From Nitrospira sp. (GTDB lineage Bacteria; Nitrospirota; Nitrospiria; Nitrospirales; Nitrospiraceae): a stretch of DNA of 64,000 nucleotides. Shown here piece after piece: positions 8,185 to 16,503 of the stretch. Made by a program: the position numbers and the translations under genes. The notes under the pieces were generated by a model. That model saw only the letters and a list, made by a program, of their open reading frames with translations, did no database searches and was not told where the DNA came from. The stretch spans positions 251,485 to 315,484 of the forward strand of contig SWDM01000018.1 of NCBI GenBank assembly GCA_005116835.1, written 5' to 3'. How positions within the stretch are numbered: position 1 is the first letter of the stretch; each line of letters opens with the position of its first letter.

Positions 8185-9732
8185 CTACTCTATCCTTCCA
8201 GGCGCGCTGAGCGTACGGCCGACACGGCGGCTACCCTGTGTCGTTCGAGTTCTTGGATCTTCCAACAACCAGTACAAGACGTTGTCAGCGAATGCCTCAT
8301 CCTGGGTGAGTCCCAGATGATCTGAGAACAAAAATAAGACGGATGACCAATCGATCGGGGAGACCAATCCTGGGCGCCACTTGCCTCCTATCCGTTCATC
8401 AAGAAGTGCGCTTGAGCGCAAGACGGTGCCATCACCCGCTCCATATTCGATGACTTTGAATTGACCGGTCTTGCGATCAACCGAAGCCCGCCGGGGCGTC
8501 TCCACCGCATCTCCGGCGACGAGAAACACGTCGACTCCTGGCGGCAAGCGGGCCGGCTGGTCCATCGCCTCGTGAAACGCCTTGGTTCTCCGAAGAATCG
8601 TGGTCTGCAGCGCCATGGCGACGCGCCGACGCTCTTCGTCGTCTGCGGCATGAGGCAACACCGAACGTAGAAAGGAGACGTTCCTTTCCTCCCGCGACGC
8701 GAGCCCCCATTCATACCGGTCCCACAGAGCAGGATCGTACAGATCGAGGGCGGGCGCAGATTTGTCGCCGTCCCAGACGATCGCGCCATGTCGAGGGCGC
8801 GGAAGCAGCTCATAGAGGGCTGGAAATGTGCCAAGGAGAGCCGACTGATAGTAGGGAAGGATCGGGCGGCCTACATCAAATCCTTCGATGAGCTGGGTCA
8901 AGGCATTGATCGATCCGGCATTGGGCGGCCCGACAAGGATCAGGCGATCGACATATTCGGCTCCCGCCCACGTGACGACTGCGTCTTGGCTCTCTGCAGG
9001 CAAATCCGCGTCGCCGTACATCAAAAAATACCGCGCGACGAGGCCGCCCATCGAATGCGCGACGATATCGAATTTCACCGCGGCATTGTCGATGCCGTAG
9101 CGGGTTTTGTAGGCTTGTTGCACGTATGCGCGTTTCGCGTCAATGAACCCTTTCAGCCGTTTCGCATTCTCCACATTGTCACGCCGCCAATCATAGTCGA
9201 ATTGGAAACAGGTGAAGTGATCGTTGCCGTAGTCGATGGCGTGAAGTCCCAGCGCTTCGTCCCTGTATCCGCCGGCGCCAAGCGTCGTCAATATTCCTAT
9301 GTACGCCCGGATATCGAGTGGGATACCGAAGAGGTTGACATGGACTTTGTCCAACACCCCGTTCGGTTCAACCCCGTCTCGTAGCTCGCTCAGCGGTCGA
9401 TTACCCTCGACTGGAAGCGAAATCAGCCTGGCCCCTTCTGGTGTCGTTGGATCGACGGATTCTGGATCGAAGGCGCCCCACACCATACGGCGAGAGTCTC
9501 GATCGATGAGCTTGCTGCCTAATATACCGGGAATCACAATCACGGGATTGCGGTCCGGCATGTGATACTGAGCAGATCTTTCATAGATGATTTTGACGTC
9601 GGATTCATGCTTGCCAAAGGACTGGCATCCGGTGAGGCCGACGGCGAGAGAGACCATCAGGACGCCACAGCGCAATGTCCGCTTCTTGGCATTCGTCGGC
9701 TGATCGAGTCCGCACGTGTTGGCCTGTATCAT
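8185..9732 (-). CDS. LCAT-like alpha/beta-hydrolase lipoprotein
   Basis: The protein has 515 residues; GGGAGG six bases before the ATG supports the start. A hydrophobic stretch ends in VGLTGC, with C36 as lipobox cysteine, so it is probably lipidated. The hydrolase region begins NPVIVIPGILGSKLID, typical of the lecithin:cholesterol acyltransferase family, has FDYDWRRDN, and a nucleophile elbow AHSMGGLVARY. A late DH pair (SDHLGL) may supply catalytic histidine. Such proteins act as phospholipases or acyltransferases at the envelope. The gene stands alone, with 193 bases of nondescript sequence on one side and 277 on the other. The C-terminal TQGSRRVGRTLS tail is low in structure. Confidence 0.8.
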   Translation of the reverse strand: MIQANTCGLDQPTNAKKRTLRCGVLMVSLAVGLTGCQSFGKHESDVKIIYERSAQYHMPDRNPVIVIPGILGSKLIDRDSRRMVWGAFDPESVDPTTPEGARLISLPVEGNRPLSELRDGVEPNGVLDKVHVNLFGIPLDIRAYIGILTTLGAGGYRDEALGLHAIDYGNDHFTCFQFDYDWRRDNVENAKRLKGFIDAKRAYVQQAYKTRYGIDNAAVKFDIVAHSMGGLVARYFLMYGDADLPAESQDAVVTWAGAEYVDRLILVGPPNAGSINALTQLIEGFDVGRPILPYYQSALLGTFPALYELLPRPRHGAIVWDGDKSAPALDLYDPALWDRYEWGLASREERNVSFLRSVLPHAADDEERRRVAMALQTTILRRTKAFHEAMDQPARLPPGVDVFLVAGDAVETPRRASVDRKTGQFKVIEYGAGDGTVLRSSALLDERIGGKWRPGLVSPIDWSSVLFLFSDHLGLTQDEAFADNVLYWLLEDPRTRTTQGSRRVGRTLSAPGRIE

Positions 9733-10009
9733 TGTCTGCCTCCCATAGCTTCTGTTCTCGGGTTATGGCGATTCAGCGGTAGTGTTGTCGGTCACTTATT
9801 CACGTTGAAGCACACCAAAGACGCTCTCGTCCGCGACTGATGAGAGCCCGGCTTCTTAAATAGAGCAACAGCATCGCGCTCGGCATAACACCACGCATGA
9901 CCGATCTAGACAAAGAGAGCCTGCGCCCCATGGTGGTCTGTCGTCCGTTGAGGGAAGGTCTTACAGGCGACCATGTCAGCATGCAGCCCCAGTGTGATTA
10001 TCTAGATTG

Positions 10010-10282
10010 TTACAGTGAGGATGAATGACAACAGGCGAAATGTTGCCGCAAGCGTAGGCGATTGATGGGAGAGGGATATTGCTTTGGGAGGCCTGCTGCA
10101 GCTTCACACACCAACGCCATCTGCTTCATGTAGGTTCGGCAATCAGCACAGGAAGCAAGATGAAAGCCGACACGGACTTTGGTCAGCATCGGCAGGCAGT
10201 CATCGAGATATTCAGAGGCGAGGCCCGCAACATTGCAGCAGATCGGTCCACTCTGAATCCATGATGACAGATGATCGTTCAT
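10010..10282 (-). CDS. Small zinc-finger (zf-HC2) anti-sigma-like protein
   Basis: The protein has 90 residues; GGAGG precedes the ATG at 10282. The motif HLASCADCRTYM (H-x3-C-x2-C) in an otherwise helical protein matches the zinc-binding anti-sigma (ZAS/zf-HC2) fold that holds ECF sigma factors. There is no membrane segment, so it would act in the cytoplasm, possibly as a redox-sensitive switch given the extra cysteines (PICCNVAG, FACCHSS). It is the last gene of a set with an ECF sigma factor and STAS protein. Pairing with that sigma factor is inference from neighbourhood. Confidence 0.7.
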   Translation of the reverse strand: MNDHLSSWIQSGPICCNVAGLASEYLDDCLPMLTKVRVGFHLASCADCRTYMKQMALVCEAAAGLPKQYPSPINRLRLRQHFACCHSSSL

Positions 10283-10428
10283 GAAGGATGTCCTCCAGTT
10301 GTGGTATCACCCTTCAGTCGGCCCAGTTCGAGGTTTCTTACCCTCTTCTCAGGAAGATGAGGCCGAGGCTACGGTTGAGTGGCTCGTGGCGAAATGCCAA
10401 AGAATCCTGATCCATCCCTCTCGCCCGA

Positions 10429-10463
10429 TTATCCACGATTGCAATAGCCGCGCGCGTGGATAA
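10429..10463. other. Inverted pair of DnaA-box-like 9-mers / short hairpin
   Basis: TTATCCACG at 10429-10437 and its exact inverse CGTGGATAA at 10455-10463 are separated by 17 bases. Each matches the DnaA box TTATCCACA at eight of nine positions. The pair also forms a perfect 9-bp stem without a U-tract. It lies between the monooxygenase and anti-sigma genes. Coincidence or a simple transcript hairpin is as likely as a DnaA site. Confidence 0.35.
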
Positions 10464-10469
10464 TGACGG

Positions 10470-10772
10470 CTAGCCTGGTAATTTTGCCGCAAGGACATCA
10501 ACCTTCTCGATGGACGGCGGTTTAGCCAACAACTCACCGGCCTTTGCCATAAGCGCCGCAGCAACCTGGCCCGAAAGATGAGCCTGACGGCCTGCCTCAT
10601 CCTGGAAGGCGTCAAAGATGCCGAAAGTGGACGGCCCCAAGCGGATTCCGAACCACGCCGTAGTGGCCGGCTCTGCCTGCACGAGTGGAAGGCCAGCCAA
10701 GAGAAAATTCTCTACCTCTTTCTCTTTCCCGGGCTTTGCTTCCAGACGAACGAACAACGCTACCTTGACCAT
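10470..10772 (-). CDS. ABM-domain (antibiotic biosynthesis monooxygenase / YgiN-like) protein
   Basis: The protein has 100 residues and is a single ABM dimeric alpha-beta barrel. It opens MVKVALFVRLEAKPGKEKEV, followed by WFGIRLGPSTFGIFDAFQDEAGRQAHLSG, the usual pattern of putative quinol monooxygenases. The ATG follows GGGAGG at about eight bases. Family members act on quinols or reactive small molecules without cofactors. It sits 35 bases after the ECF sigma gene on the same strand, so it is probably cotranscribed and may be part of a stress response. Substrate unknown. Confidence 0.8.
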   Translation of the reverse strand: MVKVALFVRLEAKPGKEKEVENFLLAGLPLVQAEPATTAWFGIRLGPSTFGIFDAFQDEAGRQAHLSGQVAAALMAKAGELLAKPPSIEKVDVLAAKLPG

Positions 10773-10807
10773 GACGTGCCTCCCTTTGTTTATTTACAGC
10801 ACCATCA

Positions 10808-11524
10808 CTATGCACCACCTAGGGCGGTTTCCACGGCCGTCCGCACCCGCTCCCGAGCCCGATGGAGCCGTACATAGAGATTGGTCTCCGTAATCTTCAG
10901 TAATTCGCAGACTTCCTTGGCATCTACTCCTTCGACATCGCGCAGAATGAGGACTTCTTTCAACGTCATCGGCAGGGCATCGATCGCTCGCTGCATCGCA
11001 TTGACCGCTTGCTGGCTGGCAAGCAGCTTCTCCGGTGTCTGGTCGTCCCAGGGCTGAGGGGGAAAGGCCCAGTGCCCGGCCCACTCGCCTGTCTGCTGGA
11101 AGCGGGACGGATCGATAGCTTCATCGTTGTCGTCATCGTAGGACTCGAAGGCCGAAAACGTCGTATGGCGCTTCTCGCGGACGCCACGATCCTTGGCCTT
11201 GTGGATCAGAATCCCGCAGATCCAGGTACGAAGGGACGAGCGGCCTTCGAACCGATTGAGACTTTCGATCACCGCCATCCAGGTGTCCTGCACGACCTCC
11301 TCACCCACTTCGCGATCGGCCACATAGCCCATGGCCATTCGGATGAGTGCGCTGTGGTGTTGATTGACCAGTTCATCGAAGGCCCCCTCGTCACCGCGCT
11401 TGAGCCTCGCGAGGAGCGCTTCCTCGCCCTTCCCAAGACCTGACGCAGTGACAGGCTGCGACCTCTGGCTGATCGTTGGGCTGTGACCCATAGATTCCGT
11501 ATAGGTGGTGATATTTGCGTTCAT
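10808..11524 (-). CDS. ECF-type RNA polymerase sigma factor
   Basis: The protein has 238 residues. Region 2 lies around residues 45-115 (FDELVNQHHSALIRMAMGYV, then EEVVQDTWMAVIES and RTWICGILIHKAKD). Region 4 lies around 170-230 (ALPMTLKEVLILRDVEGVDA, then VCELLKITETNLYVRLHRAR). A linker of about 55 residues between them (FESYDDDNDEAIDPSRFQQ) is typical of RpoE-like sigma factors with an insert. Its ATG overlaps the stop of the STAS gene (ATGA), indicating translational coupling. The operon is headed by a sigma54-type promoter, so a sigma54 input appears to control an ECF output. Confidence 0.92.
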   Translation of the reverse strand: MNANITTYTESMGHSPTISQRSQPVTASGLGKGEEALLARLKRGDEGAFDELVNQHHSALIRMAMGYVADREVGEEVVQDTWMAVIESLNRFEGRSSLRTWICGILIHKAKDRGVREKRHTTFSAFESYDDDNDEAIDPSRFQQTGEWAGHWAFPPQPWDDQTPEKLLASQQAVNAMQRAIDALPMTLKEVLILRDVEGVDAKEVCELLKITETNLYVRLHRARERVRTAVETALGGA

Positions 11525-11793
11525 GACCGGCCTCCAATCTGCAGCAACTCCGTGATAAAACCGGGTGCGCTCATGAGATTAACTTGTGTCTGGGGAAGGT
11601 TATTCAGAACCTCAACCCCTCTGGCATCGATGAAATCGACATGGGAACAATCCAGATGCACGGCTTTTTCCTGCCGGAGGTACGAGCGGCACTCCCCATC
11701 CAGGAGGGTAGCCCACTGGTCCGTGATTTTTCCTTCGAGCTTGATGAGCACGTCGCGTCTGCTTTCTTGAATCGTCGTAATCTTGAGCATCAT
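11521..11793 (-). CDS. STAS-domain protein (anti-sigma-factor-antagonist-like)
   Basis: The protein has 90 residues. The start at 11793 is chosen because AAGGGAG lies eight bases upstream; the longer frame would run through the sigma54 promoter. The fold reads as STAS: ITTIQESRRDVLIKLEGKI, AVHLDCSHVDFIDARGVEVL and MSAPGFITELLQIG. In SpoIIAA-type proteins a serine in the DxSG loop is phosphorylated; here the loop is DFIDARG with no serine, so phosphorylation control is doubtful. It overlaps the sigma factor by four bases. A role in partner switching with that sigma factor is possible but not proved. Confidence 0.75.
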   Translation of the reverse strand: MMLKITTIQESRRDVLIKLEGKITDQWATLLDGECRSYLRQEKAVHLDCSHVDFIDARGVEVLNNLPQTQVNLMSAPGFITELLQIGGRS

Positions 11794-11833
11794 CTTCTCG
11801 GCTCCCTTGTGTTCGTCTGATGACCGGCTATAC

Positions 11834-11849
11834 AGCAACAGCGATGCCA
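11834..11849 (-). promoter_or_regulatory. Sigma54 (-24/-12) promoter of the STAS-ECF operon
   Basis: Read on the minus strand, the sequence is TGGCATC-GCTG-TTGCT. It fits the sigma54 consensus TGGCACG-N4-TTGCW with the GG and GC dinucleotides at the required spacing. Expected initiation is near 11823, leaving a leader of about 30 bases with the Shine-Dalgarno sequence before ATG 11793. Tandem palindromes lie 100-135 bases upstream and the adjacent gene encodes a sigma54 activator. Confidence 0.8.
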
Positions 11850-11948
11850 GGCGAACTACGTAGCCAGAAGACCATCGTAAGTAGTTGATACGGAATGACA
11901 AACTGTGGAGATTTCAGGAAGGAGACGCGGACCACTGGCAAAGATCAA

Positions 11949-11984
11949 TTCCCAAAATATTGGGAACGTCCCAATTAGTTGGGA
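11949..11984. promoter_or_regulatory. Two tandem palindromes TTCCCAA-N4-TTGGGAA (candidate enhancer sites)
   Basis: The first copy (11949-11966) is TTCCCAA-AATA-TTGGGAA. The second (11969-11984) is TCCCAA-TTAG-TTGGGA. Their centres are 19 bp apart, so a dimer pair would bind near the same DNA face. They lie 100-135 bp upstream of the sigma54 promoter, where activators of this class bind. The Fis-type HTH activator encoded just upstream is the natural candidate. Confidence 0.7.
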
Positions 11985-12067
11985 ACTTTTGATGGGAAAA
12001 GAGCTGCTGGGTAAAGGAGAATTGTTGAAAACGATTAAATCGAGGAGGTTGAGCTACTCTGGCGCGC

Positions 12068-12105
12068 GCTTCACGAGCGACGCTTCACGCTTCACGTCTC
12101 ACGCG
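12068..12105. repeat. Heptamer-period array (GCTTCAC type) overlapping a gene end
   Basis: The units GCTTCAC, GAGCGAC, GCTTCAC, GCTTCAC, GTCTCAC repeat with a 7-nt period. The stop codon of the sigma54 activator (12085-12087) lies inside the array, so its last residues (RVRREA) are encoded by repeat units. No inverted partner is seen nearby. Confidence 0.7.
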
Positions 12106-15100
12106 TTCGATGCCCAGCTTCTTCATCCGCGCTTCGAGCGTGGTGGGATTCAGTCCGAGGATCTTGGCCGCGCCCTTCTCGCCGCTCACGCGCCAGTTGG
12201 TTTGCTCCAACACATCGACGATATGCTGCCGTTCCATTTCCTCGAGCGTCAGGGTCTTTCCTGAAGCAGTCTTGCTCCCCGACTGGGAAAGCCAGTCAAT
12301 CGGTTCCAACTCTGGCCCCTCGCTCAGGATCACCGCGCGCTCAATCACATGTTCTAACTCGCGAATGTTCCCCGGCCAAGGGTAGCGCTGAAGCGCCGTC
12401 ATCATCCGTTCCGGAATCCGATCGATCTTCTTACCGAGGTTTGCCGCAAATTTGCGCACGAAGTATTGCACCAGCAAGGGGATATCGTCCGCTCGCTCGC
12501 GCAAGGCCGGCAAGTGAATCGGAAATACGTTGAGGCGGTAATACAGATCGGGCCGATAGTGGCCAGTCTTCGACAGGTGTTCGAGGTCCCGGTTCGTTGC
12601 GGCGATGACGCGCACGCTGACTTTGAAGGTCTGGGTCCCTCCCACCCGTTCAAACTCGCCTTCTTGCAGCACGCGAAGCAGTTTTGATTGTAAATCCAGC
12701 GGGAGTTCGCCGATTTCGTCGAGGAAGATGGTTCCCTTGTCGGCCAGCTCAAAGCGGCCCATCTTTTTCGTCAATGCACCAGTAAAAGCGCCTTTCTCAT
12801 GACCGAATAGCTCGCTTTCGATCAAGCCGGCTGGAATGGCCGCGCAATTGACTTTGACGAGGGGGCGACCCTTCCGTAGACTCAAGTTATGGATCGCGCG
12901 CGCGATCAATTCCTTGCCGGTGCCAGTTTCGCCGGTAATCAGCACGGTCGAATCAGTCTGCGCAACCCGTTCGACATTCTTGAGTACTTTTTTCAACGAG
13001 GTCGATCCACCGATCAATTCTTCGAAGTTGTGCGTAACTTTAATCTCTTCTTGCAGATAGATGTTCTGCGCTTCGAGCCTGGCCTTCTCTTGCTCCATCA
13101 AGACCTGCTCGGTGATGTCGATGAACATCGTGCGAGTATAGGTGCCGCCGGGGTCAGGACGGGACCACCACTTCATCCAGAGCGGTTTGCCGTCGTCTTT
13201 GCGCCTCAGTTCCAGCACCACGCCGCTGGTATCGATGCCCTTACCGACGGAGGCGAACGCTTCCTTCAGACGCCGTTGTGCATCGGGCGTATCAGGAACA
13301 AAGTCTCTGCCGTAGAGGCCTTCAACCTGATCCGCCGTAATGCCGAGGGATTTCATCGCCGTGCGGTTGACACGGAGCAACTTGGAATCGACCCCCTCGT
13401 AAACGTAAGCAATCGGCGCTTCGTCAAATAAATCGCGCAACCGCTCCTCGTTGTCTTTTAGTGCGATCTCCATATGCATCCGCTCTAATTCGGCACCGGC
13501 CCGCGCGCCGAAAATCTTGAAGACTGACAGATCCATTCGTTCGAGCGCCATCGGCTTACGGTCCATCACGGCCAGATGTCCCAACACCAGCCCGCCCACG
13601 CTCGTTACCGGAATCGCCAGGTAACTCTGGACACCAAGCTTCTCCAGATCCTCGCTATGGAGCGGAAAGCGGTCGGCAACCTTGTCTGCACAATGATAGA
13701 GCTCGCCGGCCAACACTTGCTCGCAGGGCGTCCCGGCAATGGTGTACTCGAAATTATCTTTCAGTCGATCGCCTGCCCAGAAGGCCAAGGTCCGCACCTT
13801 GGTCCGATCCACGCAAAACTCCGATACGAACGCATATTCTATGTCGAGGGCCTTCGCCAGGTTCTTGACAAGCAAATGAAAAAACCCCTCACCCACTGCG
13901 GGCGCCGTGCCCTCAAAAATCGCTCTGAGTGTCTGATTGCTCCTTTGCATCGTCTCTTCGTAGCGTAACCGCTCGAACTCCGCAGCCGCTCGCGTGGAGA
14001 AAATGCCGAGAACCGACAAGACCAACTCCTTGTCGAGCATCAGACCGCAGTCCATTACGGCAAGGTGTCCAAGAACCGAACCAACTGTGCTTATGACTGG
14101 AACGCCGCAGTAGCTCTCTACTCCGATAGCCTGGATCAACTGCACGTGCGGATAGAGTTCACGCAGTTTGCTTGGATGGTGTACGCAATTGCGCTTAAGA
14201 ACGGTCTCGCAGGGGCCACGCGCCGGGACATCGAACGGCGGGAGTGGCTGGCCCTTGCCCCAGCCGGCGCGCGAACGAAAGATCTGGCCGTCATCACCGA
14301 GCTCGGAGATATAGGCATAATCCACGCCCAGAGCAGTCGCCAGGCTCTTTACCAGCGAGCGAAAAAAGTTCGCTCCCACCTCGCTCGCCGTCCCTTCCGC
14401 AATCGCGCGGAGTGTCGCCTCACGTTCTTTGAGAGCCGTCTCAATCACTTGACGGTAGATCTCAACGCCGGCGCGTTCACCGAACAGTTTGAACACCTCG
14501 ATTTCATCGGATGTCAGCGTCATCGGCTTCACATCCATCGCAACCAGGTGGCCAAGGACCTGACCCTTCGGATTTTTCAATGGAACAGCGAGATAGCTGG
14601 TCACGTCCAATGTCACCAGATCCTGGTCGCGCGGGAAAAGCTTTTGGACGTCTTGCGCATAGTGACAGGTTTCTCCCTGGATCACCTTGGTGCAGGGCGT
14701 GCCATCGAGGCTGTACTCCATTTGATCGAGATACCCGTCTCCCTTCCAGAAGGCAAGCGTGCGGATGCGCGATTCTGGGAGCAGATAACCGACGAAGGCA
14801 TAGCGAAGGCCCAGGGCCGCAGCCACGTGTTTGACGAGTTCGCGGAGAAAGTCTCCACCGGTCGAGGCGACCGTGCCTTCGACGAGCGAACGGAGAAACT
14901 CGTCCGCCTTGTATCGCGCACCAAGCACCGGGTCCTGTCGGAACGTACCTTCTTCCAGGCTCTTACGAGTCCGGCGTAATTCCAACTCGGTCAGAACCTC
15001 ATGGGCCAGCACCCGCAGTGCGTCGCCCTGCTCTTTGGTGAGTTGGCGAGGGACACGGTCAAGCACGCAGAGCATGCCGAGTGCATGGCCCTCCGCGGTT

Positions 15101-15456
15101 ATCAGAGGCATGCCGGCATAAAAGCGAACCTGGGCATCTCCGATGACCATCTGATTCGAAGCGAATCGTTCATCCTGCATCGCATCCGGCACAATGAAAA
15201 GATCGGTGTGCAGGGTCCCATGCTGGCAAAATCCAAGCACACCGGGCGCATCGCCATCGGTAAACCCGACTTTCGATTTATAGAAGGTCTGTTCACGGAC
15301 GACGAAGGTGATGGCCGCGTAGGGAGTCCCGCAGATCTGTGCGGCTAATTTGGCTAGTCGATCGAAGGCCGGGTCTGGCAGGGTATCGAGGGTCTCGTAT
15401 GCGTGGAGCGCGTCCAACCGTTTCGGATCGTCCAGCGTGGTCGCGTCTTGTGCCAT
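12085..15456 (-). CDS. Sigma54-dependent transcriptional activator with four GAF-like domains and a PAS domain (FhlA-like)
   Basis: The protein has about 1123 residues from ATG 15456, preceded by GGGAAAGGT; a TTG 18 bases upstream is less likely. Four GAF-like sensory domains occupy roughly residues 20-165, 195-345, 360-510 and 525-675. The last three share motifs such as LRAIAEGTASEVGANFFRSL and YLAVPLKN or LGHLAVMD. A PAS domain follows near 690-800. The AAA+ module, about 815-1050, has Walker A GETGTGKE, the sigma54-contact loop GAFTGA and a DEIGELP Walker B. A Fis-type HTH ends the protein (AKILGLNPTTLEARMKKLGI). It probably senses a small molecule or redox signal and drives the adjacent sigma54 promoter. 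The ligand is unknown. Confidence 0.92.
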   Translation of the reverse strand: MAQDATTLDDPKRLDALHAYETLDTLPDPAFDRLAKLAAQICGTPYAAITFVVREQTFYKSKVGFTDGDAPGVLGFCQHGTLHTDLFIVPDAMQDERFASNQMVIGDAQVRFYAGMPLITAEGHALGMLCVLDRVPRQLTKEQGDALRVLAHEVLTELELRRTRKSLEEGTFRQDPVLGARYKADEFLRSLVEGTVASTGGDFLRELVKHVAAALGLRYAFVGYLLPESRIRTLAFWKGDGYLDQMEYSLDGTPCTKVIQGETCHYAQDVQKLFPRDQDLVTLDVTSYLAVPLKNPKGQVLGHLVAMDVKPMTLTSDEIEVFKLFGERAGVEIYRQVIETALKEREATLRAIAEGTASEVGANFFRSLVKSLATALGVDYAYISELGDDGQIFRSRAGWGKGQPLPPFDVPARGPCETVLKRNCVHHPSKLRELYPHVQLIQAIGVESYCGVPVISTVGSVLGHLAVMDCGLMLDKELVLSVLGIFSTRAAAEFERLRYEETMQRSNQTLRAIFEGTAPAVGEGFFHLLVKNLAKALDIEYAFVSEFCVDRTKVRTLAFWAGDRLKDNFEYTIAGTPCEQVLAGELYHCADKVADRFPLHSEDLEKLGVQSYLAIPVTSVGGLVLGHLAVMDRKPMALERMDLSVFKIFGARAGAELERMHMEIALKDNEERLRDLFDEAPIAYVYEGVDSKLLRVNRTAMKSLGITADQVEGLYGRDFVPDTPDAQRRLKEAFASVGKGIDTSGVVLELRRKDDGKPLWMKWWSRPDPGGTYTRTMFIDITEQVLMEQEKARLEAQNIYLQEEIKVTHNFEELIGGSTSLKKVLKNVERVAQTDSTVLITGETGTGKELIARAIHNLSLRKGRPLVKVNCAAIPAGLIESELFGHEKGAFTGALTKKMGRFELADKGTIFLDEIGELPLDLQSKLLRVLQEGEFERVGGTQTFKVSVRVIAATNRDLEHLSKTGHYRPDLYYRLNVFPIHLPALRERADDIPLLVQYFVRKFAANLGKKIDRIPERMMTALQRYPWPGNIRELEHVIERAVILSEGPELEPIDWLSQSGSKTASGKTLTLEEMERQHIVDVLEQTNWRVSGEKGAAKILGLNPTTLEARMKKLGIERVRREA

Positions 15457-15612
15457 GCCGACCTTTCCCGTCAATACCGGCCTAGGACTTCTTTCGTACT
15501 GAGGATTGGCAGGTTCGCGGGGAGGATTCTAGCACTCTCTCAAATTGCGCTGCAACCAACAATCAGACAGGGACACTGTACGGCGACGAACATACGTCGG
15601 TAGGCTGTGCCG

Positions 15613-16332
15613 CTAAGGCCTGCTCCCCTCGAAGGACAACAGAGCTGATTTGACTCTCATCGCCAACCGCTTGAACAGTTCCGCCGTCTCACGGGAAATC
15701 CTCACCCTTGAGAACAAGATGATCGTGAAGAACTCCTTGGATGGAAACACTCCGCCGAACCCCAAGACCGACTCGATTCCGAAGGGCATGACAAACTCCT
15801 CTTGGGCCGGCACAAAACGGCTGCCCTTGGCCTCTTCCACATGAAAGACATTGAGCGCTTGCTCAACTCGATCAGCAAGCGAATCTGAATCGGACTGGGA
15901 CTTTGACTCAAGTCCTACGCCGAGCTGCTGTAACAATTGCGACACCATAGGGAACTGGGACAGGACCTGTTTGTCGGTGATGGGAATAGATCGGTAGCGC
16001 CGGGAACGATTGCGATCATTCCACTCAGGCTTCTCACCAGCCGTCCCGAACAACGTCAGGCATTTCATGTCTAAAGAACCGGGTCCACAAGCTAAAGCCC
16101 GCCTGGCACAGTCCTGGGACTGAGGGTCGAGATCCCGATAGGGGCGAGTGAGAAAGCAGCGGACCAGGACACAATCCTGCCGACCAGTCTGATCATTCCC
16201 AAGCTGCCGATAGAGATAGGAGGCGATCCGTTGGGCGACGTCCTGTGTGGATGAGGCCTCTACTCCGAGCTTGCGGAGTTCCGAGGCGCATTCGGTCATG
16301 TTCGAGATCGAAAAGGAAGCGAGGCTGTACAT
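15613..16332 (-). CDS. Conserved hypothetical, sensor-like protein
   Basis: The protein has 239 residues; GAGAGG precedes ATG 16332, and a GTG two codons earlier is also possible. There is no signal peptide. The sequence reads as a globular alpha/beta protein: VLVRCFLTRPYRDLDPQSQ, MKCLTLFGTAGEKPEWNDRN, ALNVFHVEEAKGSRFVPAQE, ESVLGFGGVFPSKEFFTIIL and ISRETAELFKRLA. This looks like a GAF-type regulatory module that elsewhere is fused to histidine kinases, but that link is from memory of similar sequences and uncertain. It lies upstream of the sigma54 activator on the same strand and could feed into the same signalling. Confidence 0.6.
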   Translation of the reverse strand: MYSLASFSISNMTECASELRKLGVEASSTQDVAQRIASYLYRQLGNDQTGRQDCVLVRCFLTRPYRDLDPQSQDCARRALACGPGSLDMKCLTLFGTAGEKPEWNDRNRSRRYRSIPITDKQVLSQFPMVSQLLQQLGVGLESKSQSDSDSLADRVEQALNVFHVEEAKGSRFVPAQEEFVMPFGIESVLGFGGVFPSKEFFTIILFSRVRISRETAELFKRLAMRVKSALLSFEGSRP

Positions 16333-16503
16333 CGTCACGCCTCTCGGCAGATGAGCAAGAAAAACGGAGGTTAGTCTAGTGAGCAGGCAAGAATCCTGTC
16401 AAGGCATCGAACACGCGTTTCGCTATTATTCTTCCTGGCTCCCCGACTGTGCAACAGCTGGATAGGGCGAGTGCGGCGAGAGATCTTCTCCCTCGAAAGA
16501 ACG

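Noticed and set aside
9800-9982. 60-codon minus frame between the LCAT-like and anti-sigma genes
   Set aside because: Arginine/serine-rich, no ribosome-binding site or hydrophobic core.
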